Source: Pseudomonadota bacterium
Lineage (GTDB): Bacteria; Pseudomonadota; Alphaproteobacteria; Sphingomonadales; Sphingomonadaceae
Direction of reading: 5' to 3'
Assembly (NCBI GenBank): GCA_029550345.1
Contig: JAKPHK010000133.1
Span: forward strand, 1-48,898
Length of the DNA: 48,898 nt
The translations under genes were made by a program, and so were the position numbers. The notes beneath the pieces were generated by a model. It had not been told where the DNA came from. It saw only the letters and a program-made list of their open reading frames with translations, and ran no database searches. Positions 36,263 to 44,985 of the stretch are shown here, one piece after another. Position 1 is the first letter of the stretch. Each line of letters opens with the position of its first letter.

Positions 36263-36988
36263 ATGTCGGGCGTAGACGGGGATCGTGACGGCGAAGAGTG
36301 GCTGGGGGACGAAGGCGAACCCTTGGAAACCGAGCAGCTCGCGCTGGAAGACGAGGATGAACGTCTGCCCTGGCTTGAAGGTTCCGACGACGATTACGAC
36401 GACGAGGAAGAAGGCGGCAGTGGACTGCTGAAGCTGGTGGCGATGGGCCTGCTCGCGCTGGTCGTGCTGGTCGGCGCGATCTGGTGGGCGACACACCGCA
36501 ACCCTGATCCGGCGCTGACCCCTGATGGCAGCCTGGTAGAAGCCGATGCGCAGCCTTACAAGGAAGCGCCAAAGGACCCCGGCGGCAAGCAGTTCGACGG
36601 GACCGGGGATTCCAGCTTTGCGGTATCCGAAGGGCAGAACCGTCCGGCCCAGCTCGACAAGAGCGGAGCCGCCGCGCCAGCCGCGCCTGCGGCCAACGCC
36701 GATCCGGAAGCCAAGCCTGCGGTCAGCACCGGCGGGGCCGCTGCGGCCAGCGGCGGGGTTGGGGTGCAGGTCGGGGCCTATTCCTCAAAGCAGGCGGCCG
36801 ATGCCGATTGGGCCAAGCTGGTCGGGAAATCGAAGGGCGCACTTTCCGGTGTTTCGCATCGGGTGGTCGAAGGCTCGGCCGATAACGGCACGGTCTATCG
36901 GCTCCAGGCGGTCGCGCCTGATGCGGCTGCGGCGCAGGCGCTGTGCGGCAAGCTCAAGGCGGCCGGTATTTCCTGCATGGTGAAATAG
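36263..36988 (+). CDS. SPOR-domain membrane protein
   Basis: Single-pass inner-membrane protein whose C-terminal SPOR domain binds denuded septal peptidoglycan. The 241 residues have an acidic cytoplasmic N-terminus (1-53), a membrane helix (55-77, LLKLVAMGLLALVVLVGAIWWA), an Ala/Pro-rich periplasmic linker and the SPOR domain (about 165-241: GVQVGAYSSKQAADADWAKL, VYRLQAVAPDAAAAQALCGKLK). It starts 4 bases after argS; this placement next to nagZ is common in alphaproteobacteria and fits a cell-division role. Confidence 0.93.
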   Translation: MSGVDGDRDGEEWLGDEGEPLETEQLALEDEDERLPWLEGSDDDYDDEEEGGSGLLKLVAMGLLALVVLVGAIWWATHRNPDPALTPDGSLVEADAQPYKEAPKDPGGKQFDGTGDSSFAVSEGQNRPAQLDKSGAAAPAAPAANADPEAKPAVSTGGAAAASGGVGVQVGAYSSKQAADADWAKLVGKSKGALSGVSHRVVEGSADNGTVYRLQAVAPDAAAAQALCGKLKAAGISCMVK

Positions 36989-37059
36989 CGGGATAATCCA
37001 CACGGATCGGCGATGCGGCGCTTGCAACGGCGCCGCCTTGCTGCGACTTTGGCGGCCTT

Positions 37060-38079
37060 ATGACTCCCGCGATCTTCGGCCTTTCCGGTCTGGTGCTGAG
37101 CGCCGATGAGCGCGCCTTCTTTAGGGAGGCCGATCCGGCGGGCTACATCATCTTCGGCCGCAATGTCGAAAGCCGCGAACAGCTGCGCGCGCTGACCGAT
37201 TCGCTGCGGGCGATCCACGGGCGGGACCGACTGCTGATTTCGATCGATCAGGAAGGCGGGCGGGTCCAGCGGATGAAGCCGCCGGTCTGGCCGCAATATC
37301 CCGCCGGGGTGGTGTTTGACCGGCTGTTCGATCTGGCTCCGGCCAGCGCGATCGAGGCGGCCCGCGCCAATGCTGAGGCGCTGGGGATCGATCTGGCCGA
37401 AGTGGGCATCACCTGCACCCACGCCCCGGTGCTCGACGTGCGGCGCGAAGGCGCGCACGATGTGATCGGGGACCGGGCGCTGGGGCACGAGCCGTTGCGC
37501 GTCGCCGCGCTGGGCCGCGCGGTGCTTGATGGCCTGGCCCGCGCCGGGGTGGCGGGCACGATCAAACATATGCCCGGCCATGGCCGATCAGCCTGCGATA
37601 CCCACAAGGAACTGCCGACCGTAACCGAGGGCGAGGACGAGCTTGAGGCAGACATCGCCCCGTTCCGCGCGCTGGCCGATGCGCCGACCGGGATGACCGG
37701 GCACCTGAAGTTCACAGCCTGGGACAGCGAGCATCCGGCCACGCAATCACCGTTCATCGTGAACGAGATCATCCGGGGGCGGATCGGCTTTGACGGCCTG
37801 CTGTTCACCGACGATCTCGATATGGAAGCGCTTAGCGGCACCGTGCCGGAACGCGCCGAGAAGGCGATCGCGGCGGGCTGCGATCTGGCGCTAAACTGCT
37901 GGGCGAAGATGGCCGACATGACTGGGATCTGCGAGCGCTTGCCCGCACTAAGCGGCAAGGGGCTTGAGCGGTTGGCGCGCGCGCTGGCGGTGACCCGGCT
38001 CGATGGCGCGGATGGCGATCAGGCCGAACTGATCGCAAAGCGCGATGCCCTGCTGGCGCTGGGTGAGGCTGCGGCATGA
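37060..38079 (+). CDS. nagZ: Beta-N-acetylhexosaminidase
   Basis: Glycoside hydrolase family 3 enzyme of peptidoglycan recycling that removes GlcNAc from anhydromuropeptides in the cytoplasm. The 339 residues have SIDQEGGRVQRM, the KHMPGHG motif (169-175) with His/Asp general acid pair further supported by D180, and the nucleophile region FTDDLDM (D251). The stop overlaps scpA by 4 bases. A 7-bp GC hairpin (37015-37036) lies between the SPOR gene and nagZ but has no T-run. Confidence 0.96.
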   Translation: MTPAIFGLSGLVLSADERAFFREADPAGYIIFGRNVESREQLRALTDSLRAIHGRDRLLISIDQEGGRVQRMKPPVWPQYPAGVVFDRLFDLAPASAIEAARANAEALGIDLAEVGITCTHAPVLDVRREGAHDVIGDRALGHEPLRVAALGRAVLDGLARAGVAGTIKHMPGHGRSACDTHKELPTVTEGEDELEADIAPFRALADAPTGMTGHLKFTAWDSEHPATQSPFIVNEIIRGRIGFDGLLFTDDLDMEALSGTVPERAEKAIAAGCDLALNCWAKMADMTGICERLPALSGKGLERLARALAVTRLDGADGDQAELIAKRDALLALGEAAA

Positions 38080-38876
38080 GCGATCTGGTCGATAGCCCCG
38101 CGATCACCTTGCCCGAGGACGATTGGCAGGGCCCTGCCGCCGCCGCAACCGACGATCAGGCGCTCTACCTTGAGCTCGATGGCTGGGAAGGGCCGCTTGA
38201 TCTGCTGCTCGATCTGGCGCGGCGGCAGAAGGTTGATCTGCGGCGGATTTCAATCCTCGAGCTGGTCGACCAGTACCTGACCTATATCGAGCGGGCCGAG
38301 GCACTGCGGCTTGAGCTGGCGGCGGACTACCTGGTGATGGCGGCGTGGCTCGCCTACCTCAAGTCCGCGCTGTTGCTCCCGCGCGAGGAACAGCCCGATC
38401 CCTCGCCCGAGGAACTGGCGCTGCGGCTGCAATTGCGGCTGCAACGGCTGGCGGCGATGCGCGATGCCGCCGCCCGCCTGATGGGGCGTGACCGGCTGGG
38501 CCGCGATGTGTTCGCGCGCGGCGCGCCCGAAGGGCTGCGGGTCGATCGCAAGGCGCTGTGGCAGTGCGATTGGTTCGCGCTGGTGCAGGCTTACGGTCAG
38601 GTCAAGGCGCGCACCGCGCCGGTGGTCCATATGGTTCGCGACCGGATGGTGATGACGCTCGATTCGGCGCTGAGCCGGGTTTCCTCGATGCTGGGCGTCA
38701 ATCTTGACTGGATGGAACTGCGCGATTTCCTGCCGCCACACAGCGATCCGCGCCTGCGCCGCTCGGCCATGGCCAGCAGCTTTGTCGCCGCGCTCGAACT
38801 GGCGCGGCTCGGCAAGGCCGAACTGCGCCAGGATGAGACTTTCGGGCCGCTGATGCTGCGGGGGATCAAGGCGTGA
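38076..38876 (+). CDS. scpA: Segregation and condensation protein A
   Basis: Kleisin subunit that bridges the SMC heads in chromosome condensation. The 266 residues contain the ScpA hallmark WEGPLDLLLDLARRQKVDL (about 37-55), a helical N-terminal domain with DYLVMAAWLAYLKSALLLP, an acidic/Gln-rich middle and a C-terminal winged-helix end (VAALELARLGKAELRQDETFG). ATGA overlaps join it to nagZ and scpB. Confidence 0.95.
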   Translation: MSDLVDSPAITLPEDDWQGPAAAATDDQALYLELDGWEGPLDLLLDLARRQKVDLRRISILELVDQYLTYIERAEALRLELAADYLVMAAWLAYLKSALLLPREEQPDPSPEELALRLQLRLQRLAAMRDAAARLMGRDRLGRDVFARGAPEGLRVDRKALWQCDWFALVQAYGQVKARTAPVVHMVRDRMVMTLDSALSRVSSMLGVNLDWMELRDFLPPHSDPRLRRSAMASSFVAALELARLGKAELRQDETFGPLMLRGIKA

Positions 38877-39496
38877 GCGAGCGCCCTGACGATCTGGTCC
38901 GCGCGGTAGAGGCCACGCTGTTCGCCGCCGAAGAACCGATGAGCGCCGAGGCGATTTCGGTCCACCTTGGCGGGGCGAACGTGAAGGAGGCGCTGGCGGC
39001 TTTGCAGTCCGACTATACCGAGCGGGGCGTCAATCTGGTCGAGCGGGGAAAGCGCTGGCATTTCCAGACCGCGCCCGATCTTGCTCACCTGCTGCGGCGC
39101 GAGCGCGAGGAGGTGCGGCGGTTGAGCCGCGCGGCGACCGAAGTGCTGGCGATCGTCGCCTATCACGAGCCGGTCAGCCGTGCGGAAATCGAATCGATCC
39201 GTGGGGTGCAGACCGCCAAGGGCACGCTTGACGTGCTGATGGAGGCGGGCTGGGTGCGCATTGTCGGGCGGCGCGAAGTACCTGGGCGGCCGGTGATCTA
39301 TGCCACAACGCCCGATTTCCTCAGCCACTTCGGCCTTGAAAGCCGCCGCGACCTGCCGGGGATCGATGAACTGCGCGCAGCCGGTCTGCTCGATCCGGTC
39401 GAGGATGCCCTGGCCGAAGCGATGGAGGCGGTCGGTGCGGGTGAGCAGGGTGATGATGATGGGCAGGACGAGGAAACCGAACATTCGGCAGACTGA
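38873..39496 (+). CDS. scpB: Segregation and condensation protein B
   Basis: Partner of ScpA in the SMC condensin, built of two winged helices. The 207 residues read DLVRAVEATLFAAEEPMSAEAI at the start and contain LSRAATEVLAIVAYHEPVSRAEIESIRGV and GRREVPGRPVIYATTPDFLSHFGL, typical ScpB segments. The C-terminal tail is acidic (DDDGQDEETEHSAD). It is 4 bases overlapped with scpA and 98 bases before tatA. Confidence 0.96.
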   Translation: MSERPDDLVRAVEATLFAAEEPMSAEAISVHLGGANVKEALAALQSDYTERGVNLVERGKRWHFQTAPDLAHLLRREREEVRRLSRAATEVLAIVAYHEPVSRAEIESIRGVQTAKGTLDVLMEAGWVRIVGRREVPGRPVIYATTPDFLSHFGLESRRDLPGIDELRAAGLLDPVEDALAEAMEAVGAGEQGDDDGQDEETEHSAD

Positions 39497-39594
39497 CTCG
39501 CAACTTGCTGGCAAATGTCCTACATGATGGATGAGGGGCACGGTCCCCGGCGGAAGGCTGTGATGCCGAACCCGCCGATTCAGGAGTGAAAACA

Positions 39595-39843
39595 ATGGGT
39601 TTTGGGTCAATCTGGCACTGGATGGTTGTGCTGGTGATCGTGCTGGTGCTGTTCGGCCGCGGCCGCGTTTCCGAAATCATGGGCGATTTCGGCAAGGGCA
39701 TCAAAAGCTTCAAGGACGGCATGGCCGAAGGCTCTGACGTGAAGCCGCAGCCACCCGCCGGACAGATCCCGCCGCCGGCGCCCGCCGAGCAGGCCACGCT
39801 GAATGGTGAGCCGGTGGCGGACACCACCCAGAACCCGCAGTAA
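39595..39843 (+). CDS. tatA: Sec-independent protein translocase TatA
   Basis: Pore-forming subunit of the Tat system. The 82 residues have one short helix ([17 protein letters not shown]), the FG hinge, an amphipathic helix ([19 protein letters not shown]) and a Pro/Gln-rich disordered tail. The ATG at 39595 has AGGAG 8 bases upstream; the GTG three codons earlier lies inside that ribosome-binding site and is not used. It begins the tatABC group. Confidence 0.95.
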   Translation: MGFGSIWHWMVVLVIVLVLFGRGRVSEIMGDFGKGIKSFKDGMAEGSDVKPQPPAGQIPPPAPAEQATLNGEPVADTTQNPQ

Positions 39844-39870
39844 GCATCCGCCCCCGCGCGGAGTAGCGCC

Positions 39871-40248
39871 ATGTTCGACATCGGCTGGGATGAAATGCTG
39901 TTCACCGCGATCATCGCGATCGTGGTGATCGGGCCCAAGGACCTGCCGCGCGCGCTGCGCACGGCGGGGCGCTGGATGGGCAAGGTCCGCCGCGTCTCCG
40001 GCCACTTCCGTGCCGGGATCGAAACCATGATCCGCGAGGCCGAGCTTGAGGACATGGAGAAGAAGTGGCGCGAACAGAACGAAGCGATCATGAAGGCGCA
40101 CCCCGCCTCTGATCTGCCGGAGGAGCCGATCGGGCCTGACCCGGGCATGGGTGACCCGCCGATTCCCCCCACAGCCTATCCTGACGCGCCGGAAATCGCG
40201 GCAAGTGCCGATCCGCAGTTACCCTTGCCGCCGGAGAAGGCGGGCTGA
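39871..40248 (+). CDS. tatB: Sec-independent protein translocase TatB
   Basis: Receptor subunit that pairs with TatC and binds twin-arginine signal peptides. The 125 residues start MFDIGWDEMLFTAIIAIVVIGPKDLPRALR, a single membrane helix with the TatB-type GPK(D/E)LP hinge, then an amphipathic helix and a Pro-rich acidic tail. It lies 27 bases after tatA and its TGA overlaps the tatC ATG by one base. Confidence 0.95.
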   Translation: MFDIGWDEMLFTAIIAIVVIGPKDLPRALRTAGRWMGKVRRVSGHFRAGIETMIREAELEDMEKKWREQNEAIMKAHPASDLPEEPIGPDPGMGDPPIPPTAYPDAPEIAASADPQLPLPPEKAG

Positions 40249-41051
40249 TGGCTTTCCAGATCGACGACATCGACGAAACCCAGGCCCCGCTGCTCGATCA
40301 CCTGGTCGAGCTGCGCACCCGGCTGATCCGGGCGATCGGGGCGCTGGTGGTTGCCTTTGCCATCTGCCTCTATTTCGCCAGGCCGATCCTGGCCTTTCTG
40401 GTCCAGCCGCTGGTTGAAGCCGGGCAGAACCGGCTGGTTTTCACCAAGCTCTACGGGCAGTTTTTCGTCGAGCTGAAAGTGGCGCTGTTCGCCGGGTTCT
40501 TCGTCAGCTTCCCTGTGATCGCCAACCAGATCTGGGCCTTCGTCGCACCGGGGCTCTACGCCAAGGAAAAGAAGGCATTCCTGCCCTTCCTGCTGGCCAC
40601 CCCGGCGCTGTTCATCGCGGGCGGAGCGATGGCCTATTACCTTGTCATGCCGGTGGCGTTCCGCTGGTTCCTGGGCTTTCAGGGCAGTCAAGGCGGCCTT
40701 TCGATCGAGGCGCTGCCCAGTTCCGACGATTACCTTGGGCTGGTGATGCAGTTCATCCTGGCTTTCGGGTTCTGCTTTCTGTTGCCGGTGCTGCTGCTGC
40801 TGCTCAACCGCGCCGGGATCGTCAGCCGTCAGCAACTGGCGGGCGCGCGCCGCTATGTCATCGTCGGAATTGCGGTGATCGCCGCGGTGATCACCCCGCC
40901 GGATGTGGTTTCGCAGCTGATGCTGCTGGTGCCGATGATCCTGCTGTTCGAAGGCAGCCTGCTGATCATGCGGCTGAGTGAAAGCAAGGACGCGCAGGCC
41001 GAAGCGGCTGAGCCTGTCCCCTCTGCATCAGAGGAAAGGCCTTTCCAGTAA
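40248..41051 (+). CDS. tatC: Sec-independent protein translocase TatC
   Basis: Core membrane subunit of the Tat system that recognises the RR signal peptide. The 267 residues have six membrane helices, the N-terminal LLDHLVELRTRLIRAI signature, FVSFPVIANQIWAFVAPGLYAKEKK with the conserved Glu region, FGFCFLLPVLLLLLNRAGIVS and ITPPDVVSQLMLLVPMILLFE. It ends 7 bases from the converging amidohydrolase stop. Confidence 0.97.
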   Translation: MAFQIDDIDETQAPLLDHLVELRTRLIRAIGALVVAFAICLYFARPILAFLVQPLVEAGQNRLVFTKLYGQFFVELKVALFAGFFVSFPVIANQIWAFVAPGLYAKEKKAFLPFLLATPALFIAGGAMAYYLVMPVAFRWFLGFQGSQGGLSIEALPSSDDYLGLVMQFILAFGFCFLLPVLLLLLNRAGIVSRQQLAGARRYVIVGIAVIAAVITPPDVVSQLMLLVPMILLFEGSLLIMRLSESKDAQAEAAEPVPSASEERPFQ

Positions 41052-41058
41052 GGCCGGC

Positions 41059-42711
41059 CTACTTTTTCTCCCACACCTTCCGGCCGCCGATCCACACTTC
41101 CAGTACCTTGGTCTGGGCCAGTTCGGCTGGGGTCGAAAGGAACGGATCGCGGTCCACGAACAGGAAGTCGGCGCGTTCGCCCGGCACCAGCCGTCCGAAC
41201 CGCCCTTCGGCGAATCCGGCATAAGCCCCGTTGACCGTATAGCCCGCGAAGGCCTCTTCGCGGGTCACGCGCTCTTGCGGTTGCCATCCGCCCGGCGGAT
41301 TGCCGTCCGGCCCGACCCGGCTGATCGCCGCCGCCCACCCGGCCCAGGGATCGGCCTCTTCAACCGGCACGTCAGAACCGAAGGCGATCCGTGCGCCGCT
41401 GGCCTGGATCGATTTCCAGGCATAGGCCCCGGCCAGCCGGTTCGGGCCGAGTCGCTTTTCAGCCATCTCGCGGTCGCTGGTCTGGTGGGTGGGCTGCATC
41501 GAGGCGATGATCCCTTGCTTGCCGAAGCGGGCGATGTCGGCCGGATCGACTACCTGGGCGTGCTCGATCCGCCAGCGCCGATCCCCGCCATAGGTCTCGC
41601 TCATCTCCTCGATCGCGGAAAGCACCGCCATGTTCGCCTCATCCCCGATCGCGTGAACCGCGACCTGGAACTTGTCCAGCGCGGCGCGGCTCATCAGGTT
41701 CTTGAGCTGGGTGTCGCTGGTGATGCGCAGTCCCTTGGTGCCCGGGGCATCGGCATAGGGCGCCTTGAGGCTGGCCCCGCGCGATCCCAGCGCGCCATCG
41801 ACATAGAGTTTGACCCCGTTGAGCCGCAGCCGGTCTTCATAAAGCCACGGCGTCGGCCCCGGGCCGCCAATCAGCGCCATGTTGTCGGTGCCGGAAGCAT
41901 AGGCCATGATCCGGATCCGCAGCGAACCGTTGTCTCCGGCGCGGCGGAAGGTCTGCCAGTCCTCGATCGTGGTGCCCATGTCGGCGATCGCGGTGACGCC
42001 CTTGGCCAGCAGCACGTCCTGCGCCATGGCAAAGGCCAGGTCGCGGTCTTCGGGGCGGGGGGCTGGGACCTTTCCGCCGACCAGATCCATCGCATTATCG
42101 ACCAGAACTCCGGCAGGCTTGCCGCCCGGTGCTGTGCGTTCGATCTTGCCGCCTGCCGGGTCCTTGGTGGTGGCGGTCACGCCCGCCATCGCCAGCGCTT
42201 TTGAATTGGCCCAGCCGGCATGGCCATCGACCCGAACCAACCAGACCGGCCGATCCGGCACCACGGCGTCCAGCTCGGCAGCGGTGGGAAAGCGCTTTTC
42301 GGGCCACAGTTCCTGATTCCAGCCGCGCCCCAGGATCCACGGTGCGCCGGGATGGGTCCTGGCATAGTCAGCGATCATCGCCAGCGCTTCGGGCAGTGAG
42401 CGGCTGGCCGAAAGGTCCAGCGTCAGCGCGGCGAAGCCCAGGCCCATTACATGGCCGTGGCTGTCGATCATTCCCGGCAGCATGATCCGGCCCTGGCCAT
42501 CGACCTTGTAGGTCGGGCGTTCGGGGCGCTTGTCGCCCCGGTGCAGCACCTGCTTGATCCGCCCGTCGTCGGCGATCACCAGCCCGGTGAAGCGGTCCAT
42601 CCCGCCGGTCGCATCGATCGTTACCCCTTCGACGTTATCGACCAGGGTATCGGCCAGCGCTGGTGCGGAAAACGCCAGCGCGGCGACCGCGCCGATCAGC
42701 CCTGCCTTCAC
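41059..42711 (-). CDS. Exported amidohydrolase, YtcJ-like
   Basis: Metal-dependent amidohydrolase-superfamily hydrolase expected in the periplasm. The 550 residues begin with a signal peptide (cleavage near residue 20, APALA/DTL), then the metal motif H85-G-H87 (MLPGMIDSHGHVMG), then HAIGDEANMAVLSAIEEM, RRWRIEHAQVVDP and IAFGSDVPVEEADPWAGW. This is the amidohydrolase 3 (YtcJ) layout; the substrate is unknown. The start overlaps the upstream dehydrogenase stop by 4 bases. Confidence 0.9.
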   Translation of the reverse strand: MKAGLIGAVAALAFSAPALADTLVDNVEGVTIDATGGMDRFTGLVIADDGRIKQVLHRGDKRPERPTYKVDGQGRIMLPGMIDSHGHVMGLGFAALTLDLSASRSLPEALAMIADYARTHPGAPWILGRGWNQELWPEKRFPTAAELDAVVPDRPVWLVRVDGHAGWANSKALAMAGVTATTKDPAGGKIERTAPGGKPAGVLVDNAMDLVGGKVPAPRPEDRDLAFAMAQDVLLAKGVTAIADMGTTIEDWQTFRRAGDNGSLRIRIMAYASGTDNMALIGGPGPTPWLYEDRLRLNGVKLYVDGALGSRGASLKAPYADAPGTKGLRITSDTQLKNLMSRAALDKFQVAVHAIGDEANMAVLSAIEEMSETYGGDRRWRIEHAQVVDPADIARFGKQGIIASMQPTHQTSDREMAEKRLGPNRLAGAYAWKSIQASGARIAFGSDVPVEEADPWAGWAAAISRVGPDGNPPGGWQPQERVTREEAFAGYTVNGAYAGFAEGRFGRLVPGERADFLFVDRDPFLSTPAELAQTKVLEVWIGGRKVWEKK

Positions 42712-43595
42712 GCCTTTGCCTTTCGCGGCAGGCGGCGCACCAATGCGGAGGTATCCTGCCGCCCGCCGCCAAGCGCCTGAACCTCGGCATAGAACTGGTC
42801 GATCAGGGCCGCGACCGGGAGCGTTACCCCAAGTGAGCGGCCTTCCTCAAGCGCGAGGCCCATGTCCTTGCGCATCCAGTCGATCGCGAAGCCGAAGTCG
42901 AATTCATCTTTGCACATGGTGTGCCAGCGGTTGTCCATTTGCCAGCTCTGCGATGCCCCGCCCGAGATCGCTTCATAGACCTTGTCGAGATCAAGGTGCG
43001 CCGCTTCGGCAAAGCGCAGCGCCTCGGACAAAGTTGCAAGCACGCCCGAAAAGGCGATCTGGTTGACCATCTTGGTGGTTTGTCCGGCCCCGGCCTTGCC
43101 GACGTGGACGATCCGCTTGGTATAGGCTTCCATTACCGGGCGCGCGGCCTCGATTGCATCGGGGCGACCGCCGCACATCACGGTCAGCTGGCCGTTCTCG
43201 GCCCCGGCCTGCCCACCGGTTACCGGGGCATCGACGCAGTGGACCTGCAGATCGCGCGCCTCAACCGCGATCTGCCGTGCGATCCGGGCGGAAACGGTGG
43301 TGTGATCGATGAAGGTTGCGCCGTGGCTGATCGCGGAGAACACCCCCAGCGGCCCCAGCACGACATCGGCCAGATCATCATCATTGCCGACACAGGTCAG
43401 CACCACGTCGGCGCCCTCTGCGGCTTCGGCCGGGCTGGCCGCGACCCGGGCGGCGAGGCCGGGGTTGGCCTCTTGCCAGCGTTCTGCGCGTTCGAGGCTG
43501 CGGTTGTAGATGGTCAGACTATGCCCGGCCTGACCGATATGTCGGGCGATCGCGCCGCCCATTACACCCAGGCCGAGGAAGGATACATTCAACAT
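42708..43595 (-). CDS. 3-hydroxyisobutyrate dehydrogenase-family NAD(P)-dependent oxidoreductase
   Basis: Beta-hydroxyacid dehydrogenase of 295 residues. It has the cofactor motif GLGVMG (8-13), NRS after the second strand (NADP-leaning, inference), the substrate segment DAPVTGG (122-128) and the catalytic Lys K175 (GAGQTTKMVNQI). Members act on 3-hydroxyisobutyrate, tartronate semialdehyde, succinic semialdehyde and similar acids; which one applies here is unclear. It is the first gene of a two-gene unit with the amidohydrolase and is divergent from ilvA. Confidence 0.9.
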   Translation of the reverse strand: MLNVSFLGLGVMGGAIARHIGQAGHSLTIYNRSLERAERWQEANPGLAARVAASPAEAAEGADVVLTCVGNDDDLADVVLGPLGVFSAISHGATFIDHTTVSARIARQIAVEARDLQVHCVDAPVTGGQAGAENGQLTVMCGGRPDAIEAARPVMEAYTKRIVHVGKAGAGQTTKMVNQIAFSGVLATLSEALRFAEAAHLDLDKVYEAISGGASQSWQMDNRWHTMCKDEFDFGFAIDWMRKDMGLALEEGRSLGVTLPVAALIDQFYAEVQALGGGRQDTSALVRRLPRKAKA

Positions 43596-43658
43596 CTGTT
43601 GGTTGCCCTGAACTTGTTAATGGATCACGCACCGGTCTGTAGCGGCTTTTCCTTCAAA

Positions 43659-43711
43659 GCAAAGCGGCGATCGGCACGCACAATTGCCTGTTTCCCCCAT
43701 TGCCGCTTTGC
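43659..43711. repeat. Inverted repeat upstream of ilvA
   Basis: GCAAAGCGGC (43659-43668) is repeated exactly in inverted form as GCCGCTTTGC (43702-43711), with a 33-base gap. Extending the arms gives 14 of 16 matching bases. The right arm ends 17 bases before the ilvA ATG. It could be an operator pair or a long leader hairpin. Confidence 0.6.
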
Positions 43712-43728
43712 GTTACGGCCCCCGGCAT

Positions 43729-44958
43729 ATGACCGACACCGCCCAGACCGCCGCCCAGCAGCTGACCATCGCCGATATCCGCGCCGCCGCGCAGCGGATT
43801 TCGGGCGCGGTGGTGCGCACCGATTGCGATTACAGCCGGACCCTGAGCGAGATTACCGGCGCGGATATCTGGCTCAAGTTCGAGAACCTGCAGTTCACCG
43901 CCGCCTACAAGGAACGGGGGGCGCTCAACACCCTGCTGCAGCTCTCCGACAACGAGCGGGGGCGCGGGGTCATCGCCGCCTCGGCCGGCAATCACAGCCA
44001 GGGCCTGGCCTATCACGCCGCGCGGCTGGGCATTCCGGTGACCATCGTGATGCCGCGCTCGACCCCCTTCGTGAAGGTGCAGCAGACCCGCGGCCACGGC
44101 GCCCAGGTGGTGCTGGAGGGCGACAATTACGACGAAGCCTCGGCCGTGGCGATGCGGCTGCGCGACGAACAGGACCTGGCCTTCGTCCACCCGTTCAACG
44201 ACCTGCAGGTGATGGCCGGGCAGGGCACGGTGGCCCTGGAGATGCTGGAGGACGTTCCCGACCTGGAGGTCCTGCCGATCCCGATCGGCGGCGGCGGGCT
44301 GATCGCCGGCTGCGCGACGGCGGCCAAGTCGCTGAACCCGGGGATCGAGGTGATCGGCGTCGAGCCGGCGATGTATCCGTCCTTCACCGCCAAGATGCGC
44401 GGCGTGAACGGCGCCAGCGGCGGGGCGACCATCGCCGAGGGCATCGCGGTCAAGCAGGTGGGCGAGCTGTCCTACGCCATCGCCCGGCCGCTGATCGACG
44501 AGGTGCTGTTGATCGAGGAGCCGCATTTCGAGCGGGCGGTGGCGCTCTACTGCAATGTCGAGAAGACGGTGGTCGAGGGCGCGGGCGCTGCGTCCCTGGC
44601 GGCGCTGCTCGCCTATCCGGACAGGTTCAAGGGCAAGAAGGCTGGGTTGATCGTCACCGGCGGCAATATCGACACCCGCCTGCTGGCCTCGGTGCTGACG
44701 CGCGAACTGGTGCGCGACCAGCGGCTGGTCAGCTTGCGGATCATCGGCGACGACCGGCCGGGCCTGCTGGCGACCGTCTCGGCGGTGATCGGCCAGATGG
44801 GGGCCAATATCATCGAGGTGGCCCACAACCGCCTGGCCCTCGACGTGCCGGCCAAGGGCGCGGAGTTCGACATAATGATCGAGACCCGCGACGCCCAGCA
44901 TACGCAGGAAATCATGGACGCCCTGCGCGAGCACGGCTATCCGCCGCGCGCGGTCTAA
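43729..44958 (+). CDS. ilvA: Threonine dehydratase with ACT domain; codon usage changes inside the gene
   Basis: PLP enzyme turning threonine into 2-oxobutyrate plus ammonia. The 409 residues are intact: PLP Lys K61 (FTAAYKERGALN), the phosphate-binding Gly loop GGGG (187-190), and a C-terminal ACT domain (about 330-409, LRIIGDDRPGLLATVSAVIGQMGANIIEV), as in the shorter TdcB/IlvA form. Asp codons are GAT at 4 of the first 5 positions, but all 17 Asp codons from 43948 on are GAC, and the rest of the window keeps GAC. The break lies between 43866 and 43948, around the K61 motif, and suggests two source genomes. There is no clear ribosome-binding site at the ATG. Confidence 0.93.
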   Translation: MTDTAQTAAQQLTIADIRAAAQRISGAVVRTDCDYSRTLSEITGADIWLKFENLQFTAAYKERGALNTLLQLSDNERGRGVIAASAGNHSQGLAYHAARLGIPVTIVMPRSTPFVKVQQTRGHGAQVVLEGDNYDEASAVAMRLRDEQDLAFVHPFNDLQVMAGQGTVALEMLEDVPDLEVLPIPIGGGGLIAGCATAAKSLNPGIEVIGVEPAMYPSFTAKMRGVNGASGGATIAEGIAVKQVGELSYAIARPLIDEVLLIEEPHFERAVALYCNVEKTVVEGAGAASLAALLAYPDRFKGKKAGLIVTGGNIDTRLLASVLTRELVRDQRLVSLRIIGDDRPGLLATVSAVIGQMGANIIEVAHNRLALDVPAKGAEFDIMIETRDAQHTQEIMDALREHGYPPRAV

Positions 44959-44985
44959 GCCGTCACGCTCTGGAGGGATACCGAG

